A stretch of 19,315 nt of DNA from Smittium culicis (Eukaryota; Kickxellomycota; Harpellomycetes; Harpellales; Legeriomycetaceae): contig LSSN01002590.1 in the NCBI GenBank assembly GCA_001970855.1, positions 1-19,315 of the forward strand, written 5' to 3'. A program made the translations under genes and the position numbers. Position 1 is the stretch's first letter. The number at the start of each line of letters is the position of its first letter. Below, piece by piece: positions 1 through 8,701 of this stretch. The notes under the pieces were generated by a model. It had not been told where the DNA came from, made no database searches, and worked only from the letters and a program-made list of their open reading frames with translations.

Positions 1-379
1 AATAGATAATAGATAATAGATAATAGATAATAGATAATAGATAATAGATAATAGATAATAGATAATAGATAATAGATAATAGATAATAGATAATAGATAA
101 TAGATAATAGATAATAGATAATAGATAATAGATAATAGATAATAGATAATAGATAATAGATAATAGATAATAGATAATAGATAATAGATAATAGATAATA
201 GATAATAGATAATAGATAATAGATAATAGATAATAGATAATAGATAATAGATAATAGATAATAGATAATAGATAATAGATAATAGATAATAGATAATAGA
301 TAATAGATAATAGATAATAGATAATAGATAATAGATAATAGATAATAGATAATAGATAATAGATAATAGATAATAGATA
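1..379. repeat. Perfect heptanucleotide satellite (AATAGAT), 54 copies
   Basis: The unit AATAGAT repeats without one substitution or indel from base 1 to 378, plus one further base, and breaks at 380. It probably continues beyond the window edge. On the minus strand the unit is ATCTATT. Every frame contains stop codons or is trivially repetitive, so it is not coding. The complete purity contrasts with the heavily mutated LINE relic beside it, which implies recent expansion or ongoing homogenisation. It lies off the 3' side of that relic, where some LINE families carry short tandem tails. A telomeric role is possible but unsupported, because the unit is not G-rich. Confidence 0.99.
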
Positions 380-1389
380 TAATACACTTTAGCGCTTTCA
401 TTTGATAATTTTGTGGTTCTCATATCAATAAAAAGAATTGCGATCTTAATTTTTCAAATTTAAACAATAATCATACTGAATCTAATCCAAATGTAACAAT
501 TTGTTTTCATCAAAGGCCACTTAATTGAATTTTTTTTTTTAATTATATATTTTATTTAAAGTATTGGAAGCAGTGAGATTTTTTCTTCTATTTTAATTTG
601 GAAAATTTCTATTATTTTGACGCTACTCACTACGGTAAATGATTAGAAAAGTAGAAGGGTATTTTAAGTACTCAGTATTATTTTTAAAACTATTTAAAAA
701 TTCTAAAACTTTTAGATTATGAAGATCAAATCTCTTAACAATACTCTCATATACCAATTTCATCTCTTATTTTTTCAGTAGTACCAAGATATTATCTTTT
801 TTCCATGACTAGATCATTTTTATTTGAAATTGCAGTGCTTTTATTCCAACCAGTAAAAAAGCTAATATTAAATAAAAGCATATTCAATTTTTATTATACA
901 TAGTTATATAACTAGTTGCACATATAATTTTTATAAATTTATCTTTACAAAGTTACTTTAATCTAAGCCATTTCTATGATTCTGGTGTAATTTACGCTGG
1001 CGTAAAACGGATGAATAGTCCTAGCTTTCTCTAATTTTTTATTATTTATCTGAAGAAAATTTTTTATTGTGTTTCTTATTTTTGGTTTTAAATTTAATTA
1101 AACCGTAAATTTCCTTGCTTATAAAAGTGACAATAAATTAATTTTACCATCTTTTTAGCTTATATCTTCTATAATACTGATAGATTCCTCTTTTTTGAAA
1201 TTTTAGCTATTATATTCTTTATTTTACTTCAAATTTTACCGAATTTTTCAAAGATCTTGATGCAGTATTTATAAATTTATAATTTACATTTTAGTATAAT
1301 TTTTTAGATTATAGGATCTGGCAACCTTCAGGAAAATTCTGTATTTTAATGTCTCTACAGTAGTTATAAGTTTTTTAAATAATATTTTT

Positions 1390-2240
1390 GCCTTAATTGA
1401 AGAAATTCAAATCCTTCATAGTCACCAGAATGAGTATTTTGGATATCTTTCTAGGTTCTAATAAAGGAATCATTTCCTTCAAAAATTTCCATAACAGTTT
1501 CTTTTAAATTTTCTCATTTCAGAAATTGTATCTCTTGTCTTTCAAATCAAACTTAAAATTCTTTTAAAGGTATATATCGAGCTAATATATTATTCCTTGG
1601 TCACTATAACTATATTTTCTGCCAAAAAGTTCATATTCGAAGATTAAGCTACTAATTTAAACTTCTTTATAATCGGTGAAGATTTTTGGTTTTAAATTTT
1701 TGATAAAGCTACTATTAATTAAAGAGATATAATCGTTAATTTGAGGATAGGGTTACACGTTTTTTTGTAAATTTTTTTATCATTTAAGAATAAACCTGTT
1801 AAAAAGAACTATAAAATATTAAATCAGGTAATTTTTTTAAGCCTATACTAGAGCTTCAAAGCTGTCACATATTTTTAATTTAAATAATGTAACAAGTACT
1901 TAATAGCTTATAATACATTATAGTATAATTTTTAGAGGGCTATTTTATTGTGCTTGAGGAATCAATATGTTTTATTTTTATTTCATATTTTTTTTAACTT
2001 ATACTAAAAAGTCATTTATATTATATAAAAATTTGTGTTTTGTAAAAGTAAAATTATTTGAAATTTTAAAAGATTAGAATTTTTGTAGATTTCAACTATT
2101 TCTGAAGACTATTTTCCCTCCAGGCTATATTTTGAATCGTTTGATTATTATATTCAGTCATAATTTTCTTTTTTTGTGGATTTAAAGTATATGTTGCTTT
2201 TTTGTATTAGATATTACTCCCATCGGTTGAATAGTACTTC
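1390..2240 (-). pseudogene. RNase H domain relic of the LINE
   Basis: Minus-strand pieces carry three RNase H hallmarks in order. YSTDGSN is encoded at 2236-2213 and matches the YTDGS motif with the first catalytic Asp. ICDSFEALV near 1880-1855 matches the TDSxxA motif, and upstream of it is a diverged QxNSP...ELxAII-like stretch with stops. HSGDYEG at 1432-1412 matches the C-terminal HxGxxGNExAD motif. The pieces lie in different frames with stops between them. The distance from the first to the last motif is longer than a normal 150-residue RNase H, so an insertion may be present. Each motif is short; the order and strand make the assignment credible rather than certain. Confidence 0.62.
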
Positions 2241-2439
2241 AACAGGATACATTTTTTTCTGATAGGGCAGTTAAAATTTTGCTCTTTTATTAATCAAATG
2301 TCCAATCTATACATATTTTTAAATTTCGAAAAGGAATTTATATCAGTTATAAGAAATGGTAGATTACTTCTTTTCTTATTTTATTGGGTTTTCTCTTCTA
2401 CAAAATTTGAATTAAATAAAATTAATGACTCTTTCTTTA

Positions 2440-2600
2440 AACTTTTTATTCACCAACATCAAAATTAATTATTTGAAATATTTTCCTTTCGCTATTTGCA
2501 AGATTTACATTCTTTTGGTTGGCTTAAGAATTTTTTCCAAACTCTTAATTTTTCGTCAGTGATTTGAACGTTTTGAAATAATAGCCATAGATGATAGGTT
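2440..2600 (-). pseudogene. C-terminal zinc-finger (zf-RVT-like) relic of the LINE
   Basis: On the minus strand a frame reads ...LRVWKKFLSQPKECKSCK, with CxxC codons at about 2509-2498. It is followed by a stop and then ENISNN-x-F-x-C, resembling the CxxC...ExxxHxxFxC zinc-binding module after the RT of many plant and fungal LINEs. The His is not retained, and two stops interrupt the second half. Its position between the post-RT block and the RNase H motifs is the one expected in Tad1-like elements. Assignment rests mostly on position and the CxxC pair. Confidence 0.5.
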
Positions 2601-3114
2601 TTTTTTTGGTCAATCTCATCTATTTTCTTCTAATTAAATATTGGATACGTGTTATTTTTTCTTTCAATTTTGTCTCATTTGGCTATAAAAATCGGTTATT
2701 TTCTAATTTGAGCATCTACTATTTATCTCGATATTTTATTTTTGGAGTTATTCAATAACAAATTATTATACGCAAATATATTGTAATTAATTTCATTAGT
2801 GCTCTGGTAGTCTTTATTGAAGCACTTTCTTTTTTACTTAGACCCACAGTGAATTTAATAGGTTTTCTATTGATTTCAATTTTCAATATGAAAAATTAGT
2901 ATTCCAACCGTATTAATGCACATTTATCGAAGAACTAATCATGAAGCTTTATATTATTTTTCAGTAGCCATTTTAAATCCTTTTTATTAAATTTTTTATC
3001 AAACCATTTGTTTTTATTCTTTAATTCAAGTTTTTTTTATATAATCGAATAGCTATTCGCTCATATATTCAAAATTAAATTTAATTAAGATTTTTTCTAT
3101 TTCTAGTACGATTC

Positions 3115-3369
3115 ATGATATTTCCGAGGCTTCTTCGACGTTCTCTGAGGTATATTATATTCTAATATATCCAAAGTGTTCTCAAATAAGCCATATCTAT
3201 ATTATAAATATGGAATATTTGACATTGCTATAATTTTCGATAATTTTATCTTATTTGATATAAAATCGTTATAAAATTTCATAAAAAGTGCTTTTAAATT
3301 TGCTCTAATATTTAATTGTTCCAAGCCTCCATTTTTATTATCGAATTCTAGAGCACCAATTTAACTCGC
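3115..3369 (-). pseudogene. Conserved post-RT (thumb/connection) block of the LINE relic
   Basis: One minus-strand frame stays open for about 85 codons with only two stops, one near its start and one near the middle. It reads IGALEFDNKNGGLEQLNIRA and continues through ANLKALFMKFYNDFISNK. LINE ORF2 proteins have a matching segment some 150-250 residues after the YADD motif, of the form (P)xxxGGLGLxNLxxxxxAL. This is the best preserved piece of the element and lies in the same strand order as the RT. It fixes the polarity of the relic independently of the RT motifs. Confidence 0.75.
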
Positions 3370-3599
3370 GTTTTATTATTGTTGCATATAAAATTATTTA
3401 ATATTTTTCTAATTTTTTTTTATAAAGCTATCTTCGAATATTATTATGTGTCCGGAATATCATAATTTAGATAACAGAAGAGTTTTCACAGTTAGAACTT
3501 TCCCTTTTATTGATAATTCTTGGTTGGCCAGATTTTTTATTCTGGCAGATATTTTTTATATCAGCATTTCTTGATTTTCTTTTATTGATTCGAAATTGA

Positions 3600-4505
3600 G
3601 TTTAAATATGATTCAATGATATTTAAAATAATTTTTTGGTTTTAAAGCTTTTGCGTCTGATTAAAATTTTTGGCGATCACATTTTTATGATGAGGGTTTT
3701 TTCTTGATTTATTTTGGGGTTTTATGTCCTCAAATGAAGATTCGGAGTTTCATTGACTATTTTTTCGTCATTTTTATTACTAATACAAATTAGAAAATTA
3801 TCTGTATATCCTAAGTATTTGATATTTTATTTTTACACTAAGATTTTGTTTATTTTATTATTTATCCTAATAAGTATAGGTTCGATGATTAGATTACACA
3901 GCAGTGGTGAGAGGTAATATCATTTAATCAGCCCCTGTTCAATACCGGTCGGATGGATTAACTTTTTTATATTTAATAACATTCTTGATGGACCCATAAT
4001 AAATTTTTTTAATTCTGTATATAAATTATTGTGTAAATCCAACCTCTTTTTGATAGTTGAATATATAATAACAGTAAAATAAACCGTATATTTTCTCTAT
4101 GTTAAAAATCATTAGGTATCCACTGGTTAGATGAGGACTTATTATACTATTTCTAATCAAAAATATTGTTTCATGAATACTATCGAAAAAAATTTTTACC
4201 TTTGACGAACCCTGATTGGAGATTTTCAATCAATTTATCAGTTACTTTATATAGCCTATTAGTTATTTTTTTTTTTTTACAAATTTTCTTCACAATTTGA
4301 TAGTGCGGTAGACCTGTAGCTTCTCAGATCCGTAAGGTTGTCTTTTTTAGAGATAAGGCAATTTTAGAGCCACCGTTAATATTTTTTCATTTCTGATTCC
4401 GTTTTAAACGTTTTTGCAAAGTAGTATGATATTTTGCTCTTGTTTTTCTTTTTTGTATAACTCAAAATTTATTCTTTCAGGCTCTCGGGCTTTATTATTT
4501 CGCGC
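3600..4505 (-). pseudogene. Reverse transcriptase domain relic of the LINE
   Basis: Minus-strand reading recovers the non-LTR RT motifs in order. NNKAREPERI near 4500-4470 is a decayed NKAPGPDGI. LRSYRSTAL follows in another frame and is the YRPISL equivalent. ENLQSGFVKGKN at about 4230-4200 leads into the 67-residue open frame 4229-4026, which has SIHETIFLIRN and then MIFNIEKIYG, the motif A (FxDxxKAFD) equivalent with its Asp changed to Asn. GIEQG at 3946-3932 and SPLLCNLIIEPILIRINNK at about 3905-3845 form motif B. YTDNFLICISNKNDE, with YTDN at 3808-3797, is motif C, where YADD has become YTDN. Both catalytic positions are lost and several frameshifts and stops intervene, so it is inactive. 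Confidence 0.9.
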
Positions 4506-5689
4506 ATCATCGATTAAAACGCTTAAATCGCCAAGTTAAAAATCTTTTCAATCCGTTTTTTATCATTTGCATTTAATTTATTGGTTAATTTGAAATAAGC
4601 TCATATCGAAATTTATCTTCAATATTTTGTTTTTTAAACAGTGATTCGTAGAAACTATATACCATCTTTCATACTTTTTCACTGTTTTTTATTAGTTTTT
4701 TTTTAATATTTTAAACTCACTATCTATTTCCATTTTTTTTCTAGACTTAATAATCCAAAAGAAAAGCTTAAATTAACTTTAATTTTTTTCGCTACAATTA
4801 TTTCTTAATCTATTAATTTTCCCATTCAAAATTTCTTTTTTTTTTGATTATTTTTTCCATTAATTTTAATTCTTTTAAAAAGTTTTCTTTTTGAGTATTA
4901 TTGATCTGCTTGATGAGGGTAAATTTTCTAGTAATTTAATAGGAAATTCCTAGTTTCAAACTCCATTTTTTCTATTTTTTTGTTTCACCGAATTAATAAG
5001 CATCCTTTTAAATCTATTTCAATTTTAGTCTTTTTACCTAGAGAATCTGGATCTATTTCAATTATGTAAATTATTTTATATGTTACTGTATCATTTTTAG
5101 ATTCAAATTTCAAATATTTTATTAGGTTTATAAGACTGACAGGCTTTTAGATTAAATAAACGAATATAAAATTCTTTTAAATTTGATAATGAAAATTGTT
5201 TTAATTCGGCAATTAATATTAAGATAAAAATCATAATTCATCAAATAAATTCTTAAAAAAAATTTTCTAGAAGCTAATATTAAAAAGAGCTGCTTGCCCC
5301 GCCGGATTGATTTTATTTGTAATAAATAATAAAATATTTGAAATCATCTTAATTTTTTTATTCAAACTGTAAATTTAATAATATTTCTCATTTTTTCGTA
5401 TTTTTTTGAGTTTTAATTTAATCAATACTAAAAATTGACCGACTAAATCATAGTGATAAAAATATCCCTATTTATATAAAATTTAGTAAGTTAGTTTTTT
5501 GGATATTTAATAATATAAATAAGCTGTTTATTTTCTTACTTATTTTTGCATTTATTTAAGATTTTTACTTATTTTTAGGCATATTCGGATATCTTTATGC
5601 TTCAAAGCGTGGCTTATGATTAAAAAAATTTTTTTATATAGATTCATGACCTAATCCTTTGATTATAATGTTTAGTTTCGTTTTTTCCC
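4506..5689 (-). other. Endonuclease-RT linker of the LINE relic
   Basis: No independent gene or RNA is visible here. On the minus strand, short open pieces such as ELKQFSLSNLKEFYIRL (around 5200-5130) have the charged, Lys/Leu-rich look of the linker between the endonuclease and RT domains of LINE ORF2. The length of about 1.2 kb is consistent with that role. A small GC island at 5290-5305 is the only compositional departure. Assignment is by position. Confidence 0.5.
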
Positions 5690-6380
5690 CATTATTTTAT
5701 TCTTCCAGTAAAATTTTTGTTTTATTTTATCCATTTGTTATCCGAAAATTCGTTATATAATATTTCATTTATTGTAGTATCCTTTATTACTTTTGTTTTC
5801 GAGTATAATGTGATCTATTCTGTATTTTTTAGTTTCCGTTTAGTTTTACCATGTGCAAATAAGGAAATTTTGAATCTTATTGGATATTTAATTTATTATA
5901 TTGAAATGATATGCAATTCTGTCTATATTATATTTTTCAGCATGGTTTTTTATTTTTCATGCGTTAATGTCTCTTTTCTCATTCTATAAAGTATTTAGGT
6001 AACCCACTAGTATTAATTCTTTGTTTTTATTTGTATTTTTTATTAGTTTTTTATACAAAAATTGCAAAATATCTTTTTTTATTTGGTTTTATTGGGTAAT
6101 TAAAGATTAGCTAGTTTAAAATTTTTTTATTGATTGTTATTAAAAAAGAAATATTTATTCTGCCTCGGAAAACCTTGATACTTTTTATTATATTTTAGTT
6201 TTTATGCAATATGATTTTTATATACTTTAGGCAAAAAAATTCTCCCTATTCTTTTATATTTATTTCTTCAAGAAAGAAAATATCCGAGTTTACTATTCTT
6301 TTTTAAAATATAGAAATTCTATTCTTTTTATTTTATGATATCCATTTTGCATTGAAGATAGTTTGGGCAATTTTGAATCT
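5690..6380 (-). pseudogene. AP-type endonuclease domain relic of the LINE
   Basis: Two endonuclease landmarks are readable on the minus strand. NSDIFFLEEINIKE, encoded at 6291-6247, matches the N-terminal DIIFLQETH motif, with Gln-Glu-Thr changed to Glu-Glu-Ile; a KRIEFLYFKKE stretch precedes it, as in many LINEs. LICTW, followed after stops by KYRIDHIILE at 5828-5799, matches the late FTW...SRIDYIL motif. The terminal SDH motif cannot be identified with confidence. The spacing of about 150 codons between landmarks fits the family. The 90-codon plus-strand open frame at 5717-5989 is simply the antisense of this stretch and is not a gene. Confidence 0.72.
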
Positions 6381-6669
6381 ATTTCTTTATTCATTTTAAT
6401 ATTCGTTTGTGTTTTTTTGTTATAACTAGGATTGAATCAAAAATTATTTCTCTTCACTAGCATCAGAATTTTTATAGTCGAAATCATACAAGATTTTTTT
6501 AGTAGCGGCTATATTTTTTCTTATATTTATTTTTTCTAGCTATTTATCTTTATAACTAAGGTTGATCAAAGTTTCAACTTATTATCTTTCTTTACTTCAA
6601 GTCTTTATCGCAGAAACCTTTGCTTAATTAAGTTAAAATATTTTCCAGATTTTTTTTAAATTTTTTTAA

Positions 6670-6822
6670 TCTTTTTTTTTTTTTTCACGAGAAATTTGTT
6701 TATACACAATAAAAAGTATTAAAAACTAATTAAAAAAGTAAAAAAAAATTTATAAAAAGTTTTCACCCAACTACCCTCCGCCGCTCTAGCGGCTCCGTAC
6801 CCACTGGGCATCGGTTCAAGAA
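6670..6822 (-). mobile_element. 5'-truncated LINE 3' end with poly(A)-like tail
   Basis: A GC-rich 59-bp core at 6762-6820 matches 18341-18399 at 47 of 59 positions without gaps. Weaker AT-rich similarity continues down to about 6697. At 18341 the same sequence lies about 130 bp beyond the stop codon of a minus-strand LINE, so the core is LINE 3'UTR. Read on the minus strand, this copy ends in an A-run (complement of the T-run near 6672-6686), as expected of a retrotransposed 3' end. Coding sequence is missing upstream, giving a classic 5'-truncated insertion. The core can fold: GCCGCT and AGCGGC flank a 2-nt loop at 6780-6793. It sits between the possible ORF1 remains and the endonuclease of the older LINE. 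Confidence 0.72.
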
Positions 6823-7056
6823 CAGATTTTTTTTTATCTTTTTTTTAATGTTTTTACCTTTTTACATTTTTTCTTCATGTGTTAACTTGTTAATTATTGA
6901 ATTTTTTGTAATAATGTATTTTATAATACTAATTTATGCTTATATATGCTCCCTTATCAAGCTTCGATCGTATTTAAGCATTCCAGATAAGCTCGTATCG
7001 TATCGTTTTTTTTTTTTTTTTTTTTTGTAAAATATTGGTATCTAAACCGTTTTTTA

Positions 7057-7323
7057 TGCTAATAGAATAAATGTTTGCTTTTGATTATTTTCCTTGGAAT
7101 CTTGATCTAACTTTGGGTCTAAGTAGATCGAGCTGATTTTATGCCCATAAATATCTACCTTCTGTTTTTTAGATTCTGATACCCGTTCCGTAAAATTATT
7201 TTCTTTTGCAATATTATCAAAAAATTTCGATTCAACCTTTTTTTCTTCAATAAAGATTTTTTTAAATATTTTTTGAGGTATTTTTCCTACGATATTTATA
7301 TTTATATATATTTTTTTAGTTTT
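7057..7323 (-). pseudogene. Open reading stretch without start codon, possible LINE ORF1 remnant
   Basis: The minus strand is open for 89 codons between a TAA at 7326-7324 and a TAA at 7056-7054, with no ATG. The product is Lys/Glu/Ile-rich, with readable stretches such as ESKFFDNIAKENNFTERVSE and KVDIYGHKISSIYLDPKLDQ. I recognise no family. Such a long stop-free run is unusual in DNA this AT-rich, where TAA, TAG and TGA are common. Its place upstream of the endonuclease relic, on the same strand, fits the basic ORF1 (gag-like) protein of a LINE. That is an inference from position only. Confidence 0.35.
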
Positions 7324-7770
7324 TTATTTTTAAATCTGGGTAGTCGTACTTCCAATGTGTATTATAATTAAATAGGTAAATATCTCCACCTCCCCCTTAG
7401 TTCCACTTTTAGATGCATTTTACTTTTTAAACTTTTATAATATTAGGAATTTTATTTCATTTCATTTTTTTTGTTTTTTTGTTTTTTTGCTTTCTAATAC
7501 TTTTTATTGGGTATAAATTTTTTCTTTTTGTTTCAAAGCTGTTATATCATTAAGCTCTCAGGTATTACTTATAATTCCACAGGCTTTCTGGTAGGCCTCC
7601 GTAACACTAATCCAGCTGCATTAGAGTACTGATATGAATTTATATTCATAACTATAGTTGATTGTTTCAGCAAAAAAAAAAAAAAATTATAAGTATTATT
7701 TCTTTTGATAAAAGTTGATTTTTACTGGCTTCGTCTTTGAACTTCAAAAACAATATTAATCGTTTGGATT

Positions 7771-7938
7771 CTATTTCAAAAACAGAATTGAATGCCGTCT
7801 ATCTTTCTTGAAGGTCTCTTCTATTATAGCGTCTATGTCTGAATCGAATAAATTGATTTTGTAGCCTAATTTGAAAGAAGTATCACCCGTGCAAATTATT
7901 TTTCTCGGTTTTGGTTTAATAGCATAGAGAATCTTCAT
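7771..7938 (-). pseudogene. Short ORF, possible LINE ORF1 remnant
   Basis: This minus-strand ATG-initiated frame has 55 codons and a TAG stop. It begins MKILYAIKPKPRKIICTGDT and includes LFDSDIDAIIEETFKKDRR. It shows no recognised domain, no signal peptide and no zinc knuckle. A further 26-codon ATG frame lies downstream at 7649-7572 on the same strand (MNINSYQYSNAAGLVLRRPT). Together with 7057-7323 these could be pieces of one broken ORF1 belonging to the LINE relic. They might equally be chance frames. Confidence 0.25.
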
Positions 7939-8040
7939 TATGGATACTGTGTTGTAGATAAATATGCTTTATAAGATAATTTTTTATACCTTGTTATTTC
8001 TCCATCTGGATGCTATATGTTAGATGAATCAACTTTCTCC

Positions 8041-8200
8041 CAACTAGTGTTGGTAGCGGTGAGCGGAGGGAGGGGTTGAAACGAAACTTATCGGCTTTCG
8101 TCGTGGTGATACTTTCGTATTATTGTTAGATTATTATTTATTTTTATCAAGTTTTTTTTTTATTGTTGTACTTTTGCATTTTTGAAAAAAAAACGAAAAT
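8041..8200 (+). repeat. Possible third LINE 3'-end fragment, opposite orientation
   Basis: The plus strand at 8041-8090 has a GC-rich core, GAGCGGAGGGAGGGG followed by TTGAAA. It resembles the sense-strand 3'UTR core seen on the minus strand at 6822-6761 (GGCGGAGGG...GGGTGAAA) and 18399-18341. The order of short blocks is similar but gaps are needed. An A-run at 8185-8193 could be a tail. Similarity is clear over about 25 bases only, so this may be coincidence. Confidence 0.3.
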
Positions 8201-8628
8201 CTATTGGTCACTTTATTTACCATTCTTCGAAGAAGAGAGATATTTTATATTTTAATAAAGGGTTATTATGTGTTTTACTTAATTTTATTAAAAATTGAGT
8301 TATAGTAATGATTAATGTTGTTTTTGCTTATTCGATACATATTATTTTCATATTGGGATTTATAGAAAACTGTTCTTTATATTCATCGTATTATAAAACA
8401 TATATATTTTATATGTCATTCGGAATGTTGAAAAGAGATTAGCAAAAATATAATTCGAATTTATGTGTATAATAATTTATTTGGTATATGTAAAAACTGA
8501 TAGTTATATAAATAGAATATAAAGGAATCATTTTAACGGGAATAAAAGTATGTTATGTGATGAATTCATAAAGCCCGTGTATGAATATATAAACAAATTT
8601 ATATATTATAAATTTTTGCTGCAAATAT

Positions 8629-8701
8629 GGGGATCTAGCTCAAATGGTAGAGCGCACGCTTAGCATGTGTGAGGCACAGGGATCGATACCCTGGTTCTCC
8701 A
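8629..8701 (+). tRNA. tRNA-Ala (anticodon AGC)
   Basis: All four arms fold. The acceptor is GGGGATC (8629-8635) with GTTCTCC (8694-8700), and the discriminator A is 8701. The D stem is GCTC/GAGC, the anticodon stem 8655-8659/8667-8671, and the T stem CAGGG/CCCTG. The loop TTAGCAT places AGC at 8662-8664. The acceptor has a G3:U70 wobble pair, the alanine identity element, which independently confirms the charging. The T loop starts with A (ATCGATA), a form also seen in animal tRNA-Ala genes. A U6:U67 mismatch in the acceptor stem is odd. There is no intron and CCA is not encoded. A short T-run at 8705-8708 can act as the Pol III terminator. Confidence 0.97.

Larger units (their letters stand above)
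380..6640 (-). mobile_element. Decayed Tad1-like LINE retrotransposon (EN-RT-zinc finger-RNase H)
   Basis: This AT-rich block looks empty by ORF length. Translating the minus strand across stops and frameshifts recovers LINE ORF2 landmarks in the expected order: endonuclease near 6380-5690, reverse transcriptase 4505-3600, a post-RT block 3369-3115, a CxxC zinc finger near 2510, and RNase H motifs from 2236 to 1390. The sub-domains are listed separately. A LINE with apurinic-type endonuclease, RT and a C-terminal RNase H is characteristic of the fungal Tad1 clade and some I-clade relatives. Sequence from 1390 to 380 would be the C-terminus and 3'UTR; I see no landmark there. Many in-frame stops and shifts mean the element is dead. 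Outer boundaries are inferred, not seen. Confidence 0.85.
6823..8040. other. AT-rich stretch holding only the ORF1-like pieces
   Basis: Apart from the two minus-strand open stretches listed separately, I find no tRNA, no recognisable protein and no strong repeat. The 60-codon plus-strand frame at 6848-7030 is Phe/Ile/Tyr-rich from poly(T) tracts and is spurious. A GC-richer patch at 7585-7620 coincides with the short frame 7649-7572. Confidence 0.5.

Noticed and set aside
1..379. Telomere repeat
   Set aside because: The heptamer has one G per unit and is not the G-rich type normal for telomeres. It sits at the window edge only because of how the window was cut, as far as can be seen.
1..379. 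CRISPR array
   Set aside because: The unit is 7 bp with no spacers, and the window is eukaryotic.
4026..4229. 67-codon minus-strand ORF as an independent gene
   Set aside because: It is a surviving fragment of the LINE reverse transcriptase (QSGF to motif A region), not a gene.
5717..5989. 90-codon plus-strand ORF, hydrophobic
   Set aside because: It is antisense to the LINE endonuclease relic (KYRIDHIIL on the minus strand) and its Phe/Ile/Tyr content follows from AT-rich sequence.
380..6640. RIP-type (C to T) mutation as the cause of LINE decay
   Set aside because: Some changes fit G to A in sense (motif A Asp to Asn, YADD to YTDN), but frameshifts and other substitutions abound and the whole non-coding genome here is AT-rich. 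Without an aligned family it cannot be told apart from general bias.
6780..6820. tRNA-derived SINE with A and B boxes in the GC-rich core
   Set aside because: GGTTCAAG resembles a B box, but the upstream TAGCGGCTCCG lacks the conserved A-box adenine and the same core lies in a LINE 3'UTR at 18341-18399.
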